A DNA stretch of 39,614 nucleotides. It comes from a virus. Shown here piece after piece: positions 14,738-22,442 of the stretch; position 1 is the first letter of the stretch; every line of letters begins with the position of its first letter. The notes beneath the pieces were generated by a model, which did not search any database, was not told the origin of the DNA, and worked only from the letters and a program-made list of their open reading frames with translations. The DNA lies in the IMG/VR virus record IMGVR_UViG_3300036800_000147, positions 1 to 39,614 of that record. The stretch is one strand, 5' to 3'. Made by a program: the position numbers and the translations under genes.

Positions 14738-15195
14738 CGGACTATCGCACCATCCTGCTGTGCATCCCGGAAGGCGGAGGCCAGATCACCGCCGAGCCCG
14801 ATGTCGCCGGCATGACCGACTCGAAGTGGCCAACAACCTTCGTGCTGTGCATCAATCCGATCTTCGAGGACGGCAAGATCAGGGGCTTCCAGCTAGGCCC
14901 CTACGACTACCACTTCATGCGGTTCAAGCGCCCGTCCGGCGAGGTGTTCTACAGCGCGTGCAGCCGTCCGATTGAGGATCGCGAGTGGTTTCCGAACTGG
15001 CCGAAGCCGGAACCGCCGCCATCTGATCGAACGCGCGAACCGTTCGAGGTCGAGAAAATGGAGCGGCCGAGCGGCGTGCGCTGGGCTGTGTGGGACCAAG
15101 ACGGCCAGCAATATCAGGTCTTCAGGACGGAGGCGCTGGCGACCGAGCAACAGAATACGTCGCGCGCATGGAGGGAGCAGCACGGCAATGGCTAG
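14734..15195 (+). CDS. hypothetical protein (153 aa)
   Basis: ATGA-coupled to the previous gene. The N-terminal half is beta-rich (R-T-I-L-L-C-I-P, T-F-V-L-C-I-N-P-I-F). The middle has W-F-P-N-W-P-K-P-E-P-P-P, a flexible linker. The C-terminal part (V-R-W-A-V-W-D) may be a second small domain. No family recognised. Confidence 0.65.
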   Translation: MTDYRTILLCIPEGGGQITAEPDVAGMTDSKWPTTFVLCINPIFEDGKIRGFQLGPYDYHFMRFKRPSGEVFYSACSRPIEDREWFPNWPKPEPPPSDRTREPFEVEKMERPSGVRWAVWDQDGQQYQVFRTEALATEQQNTSRAWREQHGNG

Positions 15196-15511
15196 GCCGC
15201 GTTCCCCGCCCATCGACCTTGAGCGAGCGAAGGAGCTGTACTTCGCGGATGGGCTGACGCTTCGGGAGATCGCGAAGAAACTCGGCGTCCCGCATTGGCG
15301 CGTGCAGTGCGGCTTCAAGGCGCATGGCGTCGTATGCCGGCCGCCGGGTCAACGCACATTCCACCCGCCGAAGCCTCAGAAGATCGGCAAGCGCGACTAC
15401 ACGAAGCCCGCGATCCGCACCGATCTGAAGCCCGGCGTCTCGGTCGAGATGAAGGAGGCGGGCGAGAAGGCGGAGCGCGATCTGATCCGCAGGGGAGTGA
15501 TGCTGCCATGA
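15188..15511 (+). CDS. helix-turn-helix protein (107 aa)
   Basis: The start at ATG 15188 overlaps the previous gene by eight bases; the longer frame from 14972 would run inside it. Residues about 20-45 (G-L-T-L-R-E-I-A-K-K-L-G-V-P-H-W-R-V) form a helix-turn-helix like that of resolvases and small regulators. A basic, Pro-rich linker and a charged helix follow. Likely DNA binding, target unknown. Confidence 0.7.
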   Translation: MARPRSPPIDLERAKELYFADGLTLREIAKKLGVPHWRVQCGFKAHGVVCRPPGQRTFHPPKPQKIGKRDYTKPAIRTDLKPGVSVEMKEAGEKAERDLIRRGVMLP

Positions 15512-15999
15512 GCCTGGACGACGCCGACCTCGTATGCCTCCGCGCAGCCAAGCACGGGCTGATCCGCAAGGAGCCGATCCGCGAGCCTGTCGGGTGGTGG
15601 GCGCTGTCAGCCTACGGATCGAACGCCATCGATCACAGCAAGGGCGGACCCTGGACGGCGGAGCGAGTGGCTCGCCTATGTGAGCTTGGGCTGCTGGGCC
15701 GTGACCACATGCGGCCCACGTGCGCCGAGCTGACGCCAGGGGGGAAGCGGGCGATCAGGCCGAAACCTCAAGAGGCGAAGCCGGCGTCCTTCGACGTACT
15801 CGATAAAGTGAAGATCAGCCGGGCACGCACCGTTGCCGGCAAGGCGATTCCTGACGGCGCTGTTGGGCAGGTGATGGGGAAGCACGTGGTCCCTATGGAT
15901 GACGGCAGCGAGCGCGTCCTGTGCTACGATGTCGACTTCTCGATCTCCGGGAGAGGCTCTCGCGTGCGCTGTCAACCTGACTGGATCGAGCGGGCATGA
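15508..15999 (+). CDS. hypothetical protein (163 aa)
   Basis: Starts at ATG 15508 (ATGA with the previous stop). The N-terminal half looks like a winged-helix segment (W-T-A-E-R-V-A-R-L-C-E-L-G-L-L). The C-terminal half is beta-rich and carries V-P-M-D-D-G-S-E-R-V-L. The function is unknown; a small two-domain regulator is possible. Confidence 0.65.
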   Translation: MSLDDADLVCLRAAKHGLIRKEPIREPVGWWALSAYGSNAIDHSKGGPWTAERVARLCELGLLGRDHMRPTCAELTPGGKRAIRPKPQEAKPASFDVLDKVKISRARTVAGKAIPDGAVGQVMGKHVVPMDDGSERVLCYDVDFSISGRGSRVRCQPDWIERA

Positions 16000-16235
16000 A
16001 AATCTCCCGCCGCGCCATGCTCGCGAGCGCCGCTGCTGCGGCTATTGCGCCGGTCGTTGTGAAGGAGCCGCTGCGCTACAACGCGGCCGGGCTCGCGAGG
16101 GTGCAGTTGCGGGCGACTGAGGCGATTCACGAGACGGTGCATCCGATCCTCAATCCGGAGAACGCGGCGGCGCTCGACATCGTTCGAGCGTGGAGACGCG
16201 AGACCCTTGCGGCCGTGGCTGCGCTACATGCTTGA
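15996..16235 (+). CDS. small protein with Tat-like signal sequence
   Basis: 79 residues, ATGA-coupled. The N-terminus K-I-S-R-R-A-M-L-A-S-A-A-A-A-A-I-A resembles a twin-arginine signal (S-R-R-x-M-L then an Ala-rich hydrophobic run). The remaining 50 residues are helical with no cofactor motif. Most Tat substrates are larger, so it may be an ordinary Sec signal or a membrane anchor. It ends the plus-strand run; 98 bases without a gene follow. Confidence 0.6.
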   Translation: MKISRRAMLASAAAAAIAPVVVKEPLRYNAAGLARVQLRATEAIHETVHPILNPENAAALDIVRAWRRETLAAVAALHA

Positions 16236-16333
16236 TCCCACCCGCGAACGATGAGATAGATACGGCCGACTAAGCCGCGCGCCCAAGGGGCCGGCCTGTC
16301 TCCCCCACTCATTCGTTCGCAGGAGGCTCGCTC

Positions 16334-16597
16334 ATGGCGACCCGGTGCAAGTTCACGTGCAGATCAATCGAGGATTACGGCCAGTCCAAGAAGGTCAACC
16401 TTCACGTCGTCTACGAAGGCGAGATCGGCCCGAGCGAAGAGAACAAGCGGTTCACCAAGGCCACGCCTTCTGGCGAGTGCTGGCTGACTATCGACAACCC
16501 GGCGGCGTCGGTGCAGTTCAAGCCGAACCGGACGTACTACGCGACGTTCGAGGAAGCGCCGGCCGAGAGCTGGAACGCCCACGCCTACGAGGATTGA
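16334..16597 (+). CDS. conserved-looking phage hypothetical protein (87 aa)
   Basis: Strong ribosome site AGGAGG 11 bases upstream. The product has the order F-T-K-A-T-P-S-G-E, W-L-T-I-D-N-P-A-A, and F-K-P-N-R-T-Y-Y-A-T-F, a pattern I associate with a small beta-rich protein found in many tailed phages with no known role. It lies alone between two gaps. Confidence 0.7.
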   Translation: MATRCKFTCRSIEDYGQSKKVNLHVVYEGEIGPSEENKRFTKATPSGECWLTIDNPAASVQFKPNRTYYATFEEAPAESWNAHAYED

Positions 16598-16600
16598 GCC

Positions 16601-16756
16601 ATGGCAGAGATCGAAGCCCAAGTCGCCGCGTTGCTCGCTGCCATGGAGCGGGACGATGAGAAGGCCGGCACGCTGGCGGCTGTAGGGCTCGCTGTGCTGG
16701 CGATCAGGGCTTTGGCGAGGATCGCTGACGCTCTGGAGCGCCCGCCGTCCGTCTAA
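16601..16756 (+). CDS. small hypothetical protein (51 aa)
   Basis: The frame starts three bases after the previous stop and ends at TAA 16754-16756. It is one long helix with an Ala/Leu-rich, partly hydrophobic middle (A-A-V-G-L-A-V-L-A-I-R). It could be a membrane or coiled-coil peptide. It converges with the minus-strand operon, overlapping its last stop by four bases. Confidence 0.5.
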   Translation: MAEIEAQVAALLAAMERDDEKAGTLAAVGLAVLAIRALARIADALERPPSV

Positions 16757-17124
16757 GACGTTTGCGGGACAGCGCGCCAGCGGAAGTTGGCCTCATCGCC
16801 TATGCCTGAGACCGCGTACGTGTCGCTGCCGGCTCGCACCCACTGGTGCCGGGGCAAGAGCATGTAGCCACCATCGGCATGATCGATCCGGTCGACCCAC
16901 CGATAGAAGTCGGTCCAGCCTGAGATGTGGGCGATCTCGATCAGCGAGCCGTCGCGCGGTGCGGTTCGCATGGGCTGGAAGCCGGGTGAGATCAGTTCCC
17001 AGGGATGAATCGGGCGCGGCTCTCTGCGGCCGTGGGCGACCCAGCCGCACACATAGCTCACCACGAACGCGCCCCACATCAGCAGGGCCAGCAGCCACGT
17101 GTGGACGGTGGCGTAATCGCTCAT
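16753..17124 (-). CDS. membrane-anchored protein with DUF551-like tail
   Basis: A 123-residue protein. Residues about 9-29 form one membrane helix (W-L-L-A-L-L-M-W-G-A-F-V-V-S-Y-V). The soluble part has F-Q-P-M-R-T-A-P-R-D-G-S, a short motif seen at the start of many small phage and bacterial proteins with W-x-P-M-x-T-A-P-x-D-G, and ends with W-R-A-V-P. It is the last gene of the leftward operon, ATGA-coupled to the 31-residue peptide upstream. Confidence 0.7.
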   Translation of the reverse strand: MSDYATVHTWLLALLMWGAFVVSYVCGWVAHGRREPRPIHPWELISPGFQPMRTAPRDGSLIEIAHISGWTDFYRWVDRIDHADGGYMLLPRHQWVRAGSDTYAVSGIGDEANFRWRAVPQTS

Positions 17125-17216
17125 GGTCGCTCCTTGGAGATGATCAGCAGTATCGCCACGGCTACCAGTGATCCGGCGAGGACGATCAGGGTATCTAGCG
17201 TGCCGAGTTCAGGCAC
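17121..17216 (-). CDS. 31-residue membrane peptide
   Basis: GTG start at 17216, stop at 17123-17121 overlapping the next ATG. It is nearly all one hydrophobic helix (L-I-V-L-A-G-S-L-V-A-V-A-I-L-L-I-I) with a short basic end. The coupling to genes on both sides supports it despite its size. Likely inserted in the inner membrane. Confidence 0.55.
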   Translation of the reverse strand: MPELGTLDTLIVLAGSLVAVAILLIISKERP

Positions 17217-17415
17217 GGTGACGCCGGGTGTTGTCGACTACGAGCCGGGGCGTGCTGCGCTGGCGCATCCGGGCGATGCTCGCAAGCGCAGCTTCGGTAC
17301 GGGCTCGCTGCCGGCGCATGTCGATCCACGCGATGGGCAGCAGGATCGCGCCCATGCTCAGCAGCGAGATCGCGAGGATGATCGCGGCGCGGAGGTCGAG
17401 CGGGTCGAGGGTCAC
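17209..17415 (-). CDS. small single-pass membrane protein (68 aa)
   Basis: The GTG start at 17415 overlaps the stop of the Rieske-type gene (GTGA). Residues about 8-30 are hydrophobic (A-A-I-I-L-A-I-S-L-L-S-M-G-A-I-L-L-P), followed by a strongly basic Arg-rich tail that would lie in the cytoplasm. It is the second of three consecutive membrane genes in this operon. An in-frame start further upstream would intrude into the Rieske gene. Confidence 0.6.
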   Translation of the reverse strand: MTLDPLDLRAAIILAISLLSMGAILLPIAWIDMRRQRARTEAALASIARMRQRSTPRLVVDNTRRHRA

Positions 17416-17960
17416 ACCACCACCCCATCGCTCGCTCGCACCTTCAGGCCGTGGAGCGGGCACGTGATGATCCCGTCAACGTCGGGCGCCAGTGAGCCCA
17501 TTGGCCAGCGCTGATGCGGGCATTGCCATCCGGAGCGCAGCTTGCGGCATTGCTGGCCGGCGTAGGCGTCGCGGATCGAAGCGACCTCACGAGTTCCACC
17601 GTGGCGATACTCGACATCGAGGCGCTTGCACGTCATGCGTCGCCACACGATGCGCGGGTGAGGAACTATGCCATCGCCCCCCGTATCGCGCCGGCTGACA
17701 GGGACAGCTTGGCACGTCGCTAGGGCGGTACGAAAACCCGACCAATTGTCAGCCCGCTTCCAAAGCGTGTGCGACAGAAAGCGCGGGTCCGCATGGAAAT
17801 GCAGATCGGCGAACTTGAAGAACCGCGAGTCCTCGTGGAGCGTCGGGAACACGGGGATCGGTTGCGGCTGAAGCGACAGCCACGGATAGATCACGGTCGG
17901 CACGAGGTAAAACCTGCCGACAACCGGCGGTTCGCGCAGATCGGTGACGCGCTGGGTCAT
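17412..17960 (-). CDS. Rieske-type [2Fe-2S] domain protein
   Basis: A 182-residue protein. Near the C-terminus it has C-P-H, 17 residues, then C-P-L-H-G: a full match to the Rieske cluster pattern C-x-H-x(15-17)-C-x2-H. A further C-R-K-L-R-S-G-W-Q lies just before the first ligand. The N-terminal 110 residues are beta-rich and aromatic (F-Y-L-V-P-T-V-I-Y-P-W, F-F-K-F-A-D-L-H-F-H), with a pair of His. No oxygenase catalytic domain, signal peptide or membrane helix is visible. So it may bind an iron-sulphur cluster, or zinc at the same ligands. Start ATG 17960 is ATGA-coupled. Confidence 0.7.
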   Translation of the reverse strand: MTQRVTDLREPPVVGRFYLVPTVIYPWLSLQPQPIPVFPTLHEDSRFFKFADLHFHADPRFLSHTLWKRADNWSGFRTALATCQAVPVSRRDTGGDGIVPHPRIVWRRMTCKRLDVEYRHGGTREVASIRDAYAGQQCRKLRSGWQCPHQRWPMGSLAPDVDGIITCPLHGLKVRASDGVVV

Positions 17961-18649
17961 CGCTTGTCCAGTTCTCGCGTATCGAACCACGCGTAGGGAT
18001 CGCGAGTCGCAAGGGCGAGCACTTCGGGCGACGGATCGGCCCAGCCGCCAGTGACGCGCATCTCGCCAGCCGACTCATAGGGCGCATCGACCCGGACGAG
18101 ATATTGCTCGGGCGTGAGGCCGTGTTCGTCGGGCTTGCCGGCCATCCTCATCACCGAGTCGCGGAAGCTGCGTTCGCTCAAGTCGCGCAGCGCAGCCGGG
18201 GCGGCGGGGGCCACGGTGGCGTTGGCGACCAGCTCCTTAGTCCACCTCGCGAGGTCAGCCGCTACGCGATCCAGCGTCAGAACGAACTCACGTGTGCCGG
18301 CGTCGAGGTTCTCGCACGTGGCGTAGGAACATTTCGCGGAGATCGTCTTGCGGCAGAGATCGCAGACGAACTCGCTCTCGCCGGCCAAGACCGGCTCCAG
18401 GTACTTCAGCCTCGCGGCCAGTTCGAGGTGGATCGACTGGCGCAGCGCGGCAGTGGCGGGCGTAGGACCCCATCGGCGCCCGTTGTGATCCACGCTCCCA
18501 GCTGAGGTGAGCGCGACATCCGACGTCTTGAGCCGAGCAATCGCCTCGCCGATGATATCCTCGACGTCTCGGCTATCGTCGGCGATGATCGTTTCGGAGC
18601 CCCACGCTCGCTTCAGGCGGGGGACGAACGAGAGCCAGTGCTGACTCAT
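17957..18649 (-). CDS. hypothetical protein with zinc-like CxxC pair (230 aa)
   Basis: The middle carries C-D-L-C, then C-S-Y-A-T-C about seven residues later: four cysteines that could hold zinc. Around it are long helices rich in Ala, Arg and Glu. The C-terminus has P-D-E-H-G-L-T-P-E-Q-Y and P-Y-A-W-F-D-T. Coupled by ATGA on both sides. The family is not recognised. Confidence 0.65.
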   Translation of the reverse strand: MSQHWLSFVPRLKRAWGSETIIADDSRDVEDIIGEAIARLKTSDVALTSAGSVDHNGRRWGPTPATAALRQSIHLELAARLKYLEPVLAGESEFVCDLCRKTISAKCSYATCENLDAGTREFVLTLDRVAADLARWTKELVANATVAPAAPAALRDLSERSFRDSVMRMAGKPDEHGLTPEQYLVRVDAPYESAGEMRVTGGWADPSPEVLALATRDPYAWFDTRELDKR

Positions 18650-18963
18650 TCGACCGGCTCCAGCACGGGCGCGCGGTTCAGTTCCTCAACGAACCGACGC
18701 ACGGTGTCGGCCTGAGAGCCTCCGACCTTGCGCCATCCGCAAGCGCACCATTGCCACGTTGATCCGTATGCCTCGGGCAGCGGGTATTCCTGGAGCACGA
18801 GCCCAAAGGGGCCATCGCACGGGCAGATCAACCAAGTGCTGCTGCGGACGCGAACTACGGTGGCGCGGTCGCCACGCCGAACCTCAATCCGATGGCCGGC
18901 GACCTCGCCGACGAGGTCGCGCACGGCCTCGACCACATCGTCTTTACCCAGGTCCGCGCTCAT
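18646..18963 (-). CDS. hypothetical protein with CxC pairs (105 aa)
   Basis: ATG 18963 is chosen as it overlaps the stop of the upstream gene (ATGA); a longer frame starts at 19008. It has C-P-C and W-C-A-C-G-W, four cysteines spaced about 30 residues apart, which could form a zinc-binding core between beta strands. Function unknown. Confidence 0.65.
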   Translation of the reverse strand: MSADLGKDDVVEAVRDLVGEVAGHRIEVRRGDRATVVRVRSSTWLICPCDGPFGLVLQEYPLPEAYGSTWQWCACGWRKVGGSQADTVRRFVEELNRAPVLEPVE

Positions 18964-19304
18964 AGGCTGGCCTCCATCACGCTGAGATCGTGCGCCGCCG
19001 CGATGCAAAGGCGTAACAGGTCGCTCCGTACCGAAGCCAGTGTTGCCTTGGTGCTGGCGGCCAGCTTGGCGACCTCGGCATCAGCGTCGCGTTGCGCTCG
19101 CTCGATGATATCGCGCCGAGCGCGGGCCAGTACGTTCGCGCTGTGCTCATCGTTGAAGCCATACTTCAGCTCGATGATCCCGCCAGCACTAAGTACGCTG
19201 TAGGAGAGTTGTTCTTTCCGGAGCCGCAACATGGTGAGCGCCATCCTGGCCGCCGCGACGCGCGCCTCTAGGTTCTCGAATGGACTGAGGTTCTTCGCGG
19301 TCAA
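18960..19304 (-). CDS. coiled-coil hypothetical protein, first gene of the leftward operon
   Basis: Predicted start TTG 19304, with GGGAGAG six bases upstream; a TTG at 19319 is another option but has no ribosome site. The product of about 114 residues is almost entirely charged helix (A-R-A-R-R-D-I-I-E-R-A-Q-R-D-A-D-A-E-V-A-K) and probably forms a coiled coil. It follows a promoter-like element at 19334-19362. Confidence 0.65.
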   Translation of the reverse strand: MTAKNLSPFENLEARVAAARMALTMLRLRKEQLSYSVLSAGGIIELKYGFNDEHSANVLARARRDIIERAQRDADAEVAKLAASTKATLASVRSDLLRLCIAAAHDLSVMEASL

Positions 19305-19333
19305 TTCGATCTCTCCCAAAACCGGTGACTTAA

Positions 19334-19362
19334 GCGTTAGCCGCGATACCGCGATTTGACAA
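19334..19362 (-). promoter_or_regulatory. minus-strand promoter, TTGTCA-N17-TAACGC
   Basis: On the minus strand TTGTCA (19362-19357) and TAACGC (19339-19334) are 17 bases apart, 30 bases before the first gene of the leftward operon. The spacer holds a GGTATC close to the GATATC box seen at other minus-strand promoters. Confidence 0.5.
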
Positions 19363-19372
19363 GAGGCCCCGC

Positions 19373-19516
19373 ATGAAAATCTTCAAGCGTCGAGACCCTG
19401 AGCGAGTGGAGCTGAGCACCAGCCCGCGCGTGAGACCAGCCCCGCGCGTGCTTTGGGCATCCTTCATTCTTACGGCGGTAATCATCCTCGCCGCGATCTT
19501 CGGACATTGGAACTGA
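19373..19516 (+). CDS. small single-pass membrane protein (47 aa)
   Basis: The frame runs from ATG 19373 to TGA 19514-19516. The N-terminal half is basic (K-R-R-D-P-E-R) and the C-terminal half is a membrane helix (L-W-A-S-F-I-L-T-A-V-I-I-L-A-A-I-F-G). It lies five bases before the portal start and divergent from the leftward operon. Role unknown. Confidence 0.5.
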   Translation: MKIFKRRDPERVELSTSPRVRPAPRVLWASFILTAVIILAAIFGHWN

Positions 19517-19520
19517 CCGC

Positions 19521-21062
19521 ATGAGCACCCTTCAGATCAACGGCTCGGAGGTTGGCAACGCCCTTCAGTCGATCCTGATGGCGCCGGATATCACGCCTGG
19601 CGAGTCGGTCTCTTATGAGTTGTGTAAAATACTGCTAAGCTGGCATCCGCTCGGCCAGAAGTTGACTGAGACGCCGATCACCATTGCGCAAAGTCTGCCG
19701 CGAAAGATCACCGTCCCGAAGGGGCCGGAAGAGCGCCTGGTCGAGGTCTTCAATCAGGAATGGGAGAAGCTCGGCGCGGACGAGCACATCCACAACTTCG
19801 GCAAGCTGGCGCGGACCTATGGCGTCTCGACCATCGCGCTGCTGAACGCCGAGACGGCCCAGAACGTCGCGGTCGACTACGACTCGATCTGGAACGCGGA
19901 GATCGCCTTCAACGTCTTCGACCCGCTGAACACGGCGGGCTCGCTGGTGCTGAACCAGCAGCCCAACGCGATGGACTTCCAGAAGATCGCCGGCAAGGGC
20001 GTCCAGGTCCAGGGCCAGAACTACCACCCCTCGCGCACCGTCACGCTGATGCACGAGAAGCCGATCTACATCGAGTACACGACCAGCGCGTTCGGCTACG
20101 TGGGCCGCTCGGTGTTCCAGCGCCCGCTCTATCCGCTGAAGAGCTACATCCTCAGCATGATCACGGACGACATGGTGGCGCTGAAGGCTGGCGTGCTGAT
20201 CGCCAAGCAGAAGCAGCCGGGATCGCCGATGGACGCGATCATGGGCGCCATCGCCGGCCAGAAGCGCAACATGGTCAAGGAGGCGAAGACCTTCAACGTC
20301 ATCTCGATTGGGACCGAGGAAGAGATCGCGGCAATCGATCTGACGAACGTCGCGCAGTCGATGACGGCGGCGCGCAAGAACATCATCGACAACATCGCCA
20401 CGGCGGCCGACATGCCGGCGATCATCATCAATCAGGAGACCTTCGCGGCCGGCTTCGGTGAGGGGACCGAGGACGCCCGCCGAGTCGTCCAGTTCGTCAA
20501 CGGGATCAGGGTTTGGCTGCGTCCCGCCTATGCCTTCTTCGATGAAATCTGCATGCGCCGGGCTTGGAATCCCGAGTTCTACAAGCTGATCCAGAAGGAG
20601 TACCCGGAAGAGTACGGCGCGATGAAGTACGAGGTCGCGCTGTTCACGTGGAAGAACAGCTTCGCGGCCGTGTGGCCATCTCTGATTGAGGAACCGCCGA
20701 GCGAAACCGTGAAGGTCGCTGACGTGAAATTCAAGGCGGCGATTGCCGTCGTGGAGGTCCTCGCACCGCTGCTCGATCCAGATAACAAGGCCCGGCTCGT
20801 GCAATGGGTCGCCGACAACTTCAATGAAAACAAGGACCTGTTCACGTCGCCGCTCATCCTGGACTACGAGGCCCTCGCCGCTTACGTGCCGCCGGTGATG
20901 GCGGCTGGGGGAGAGGACGACGGAGACCAGCCCGTGAAACCGGCGCCGCCGTTCAGCGGCAGGGACTCGGCGCTAAGCAAGTACGACCGCGCGGTGGGCG
21001 AACTGATCAGCCTCGCCGCAGAGCGCAAGCAGTTGCAGCGACGGCGAGATCACGATGCCTGA
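19521..21062 (+). CDS. portal protein, DUF1073-like
   Basis: A 513-residue protein with the features of the DUF1073 portal group: S-Y-E-L-C-K near residue 35 followed by W-H-P-L-G-Q-K, a central portal fold, the Y-P-L-K-S-Y segment, A-D-M-P-A-I-I-I near residue 300, and a low-complexity Gly/Asp/Pro tail near 460. The portal is the dodecameric ring through which DNA enters the head. Pfam relatives of this family include portal proteins fused to anti-CBASS Acb1-like domains; I see no such HxT domain here. Codons at 19612-19650 (TTG, TGT, ATA, CTA) are unlike the rest of the gene. Confidence 0.85.
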   Translation: MSTLQINGSEVGNALQSILMAPDITPGESVSYELCKILLSWHPLGQKLTETPITIAQSLPRKITVPKGPEERLVEVFNQEWEKLGADEHIHNFGKLARTYGVSTIALLNAETAQNVAVDYDSIWNAEIAFNVFDPLNTAGSLVLNQQPNAMDFQKIAGKGVQVQGQNYHPSRTVTLMHEKPIYIEYTTSAFGYVGRSVFQRPLYPLKSYILSMITDDMVALKAGVLIAKQKQPGSPMDAIMGAIAGQKRNMVKEAKTFNVISIGTEEEIAAIDLTNVAQSMTAARKNIIDNIATAADMPAIIINQETFAAGFGEGTEDARRVVQFVNGIRVWLRPAYAFFDEICMRRAWNPEFYKLIQKEYPEEYGAMKYEVALFTWKNSFAAVWPSLIEEPPSETVKVADVKFKAAIAVVEVLAPLLDPDNKARLVQWVADNFNENKDLFTSPLILDYEALAAYVPPVMAAGGEDDGDQPVKPAPPFSGRDSALSKYDRAVGELISLAAERKQLQRRRDHDA

Positions 21063-21273
21063 CGGGCGGACGCCTGACGAGATCGCGGCGTCCGAGCTGC
21101 GGATGGCGGCTGAGGCGCACGAGCACCGTATCCAGCAGCAGACGATCTTCCTGGCTGGACTCGCGGCAAGAGACTGGGCTGGCGCGGAGGCTGCGCGGGA
21201 TCGAGCGGCGGCGTACTATGAAGCGAATCTCGACCACCTGATGCGAGCGCATAAAGGCGTGGAGCGGCGATGA
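21055..21273 (+). CDS. small helical protein (72 aa)
   Basis: Overlaps the portal 3' end by eight bases and the next start by four. It is all helix with an Ala/Arg/Glu pattern that fits a coiled coil. It could be a head-assembly chaperone. No family recognised. Confidence 0.55.
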   Translation: MPDGRTPDEIAASELRMAAEAHEHRIQQQTIFLAGLAARDWAGAEAARDRAAAYYEANLDHLMRAHKGVERR

Positions 21274-22442
21274 CCCTGAACGAAGAAAGGCTGAGCGCCG
21301 CCGCTGCACGGGTCGACGGCCTCAAGCGCCGCCTGGGCGACCTGGAGCGCAGGGACGCCATGACCCGCCTGGACGCTGTGACGCGGGCCATGTTCGCCGA
21401 TGCGGTGCGCGACGACGGGGAGCCGGGCGTCCGCAGCGACAATGACTTCAGGGAAGAGGATCACCCTCGCGATGAGGGCGGCAAGTTCTCCACCGGATCG
21501 GGCGGCGCATCGCTTGGGCACGGGCTGAGCGAGAAGAGCACCAGCGCGGAGCACTACGGCGGCAGCGGCAAGGGCTTCGACGCCTACGCCTACGCCCGGG
21601 CGCACGATGACCCGACCGCATCGGCCGACAAGATCATGGCCTCGCTCTCGCCCGAACAGCGCGCCGAAATCGCCGAACTGCACAAGCAGATCGAGAAGCG
21701 CGGGCAGACCATCGACAAGCACCGCGATGAGAACAAGGCCTATCCGCCCTCGCGCCGGCAGATGCACGAGGACATCCTGTTCCGTGGCCGGATGGGTCGC
21801 GACCCGGACAATCCGGGCGAGCGCAAGTTCTATCCGGGCATCCTCTCGGCCGAGAACCTGGAGCGAGCAAAGCCGGCGGCCGGCGAGAAGCCCACCTTCA
21901 CGATCCTGGGCGGCCGGGGCGGATCGGGCAAGTCGCAGTTCAAGGGCGAGGTCTACGACGAAGACAAGGCCATCGTGCTCGACGCTGACGTGATCAAGCA
22001 CATGATCGAAGAGTTCGAGGGCTGGAACGCCAATGAGGTTCACGAAGAGTCGTCCGACGTGCTCGAAGAGGCGATGCGGGCCGCGCGAGCCCGAGGCCTG
22101 AACGTGGTGTTCGACGCCACCATGAAATCGAGCCCCGCCGCGCTGGAGAAGGTCGCGGAGTTCAAGAAGGCCGGCTACCGGATGGAGGCGCACTACATGC
22201 ACCTTCCGCGTCAAGTAGCGGCCAAGCGGGCGGTTGAGCGCTACTTCAGTCCGTCGAAGAAGGACCCGAAGGCGAGGGGGCGATACGTGCCGGCCCACGT
22301 CGTGCTAGGCAACCAGCTCAACGAGAAGACCTTCAACGAGGTCCGCCAGCACGCGGATCGCTGGAGCTTCAGAGACAACAACGTCGAGCGAGGCCAGAAG
22401 GCGCGGCTCGTTGCCAGAGGCGGCTATGACGAAGAAGACTGA
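21270..22442 (+). CDS. zeta-toxin-like ATPase with phage head-type N-terminus
   Basis: A 390-residue protein. Residues about 45-85 carry F-R-E-E-D-H-P-R-D-E-G-G-K-F-S-T, a short motif (HPRDExGrFs) common in phage head and structural proteins. From about residue 210 a P-loop kinase domain begins: L-G-G-R-G-G-S-G-K-S, then L-D-A-D-V-I-K, then V-F-D-A-T-M-K-S, and a basic R-x-x-x-A-V-E-R-Y lid. This is the zeta toxin/PezT-type fold, which phosphorylates UDP-sugars or other small molecules. No epsilon-like antitoxin was recognised. It is encoded in the structural operon right after the portal, so it may be carried in the virion. Confidence 0.75.
   Translation: MTLNEERLSAAAARVDGLKRRLGDLERRDAMTRLDAVTRAMFADAVRDDGEPGVRSDNDFREEDHPRDEGGKFSTGSGGASLGHGLSEKSTSAEHYGGSGKGFDAYAYARAHDDPTASADKIMASLSPEQRAEIAELHKQIEKRGQTIDKHRDENKAYPPSRRQMHEDILFRGRMGRDPDNPGERKFYPGILSAENLERAKPAAGEKPTFTILGGRGGSGKSQFKGEVYDEDKAIVLDADVIKHMIEEFEGWNANEVHEESSDVLEEAMRAARARGLNVVFDATMKSSPAALEKVAEFKKAGYRMEAHYMHLPRQVAAKRAVERYFSPSKKDPKARGRYVPAHVVLGNQLNEKTFNEVRQHADRWSFRDNNVERGQKARLVARGGYDEED

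Noticed and set aside
19635-20804. 389-codon minus frame opposite the portal
   Set aside because: Arg/Asp/His/Leu-rich mirror product with no domain. The portal frame is clear.
21216-22298. 360-codon minus frame opposite the zeta-like gene
   Set aside because: Arg/Leu/Val-rich mirror product; the plus strand has the P-loop kinase motifs.
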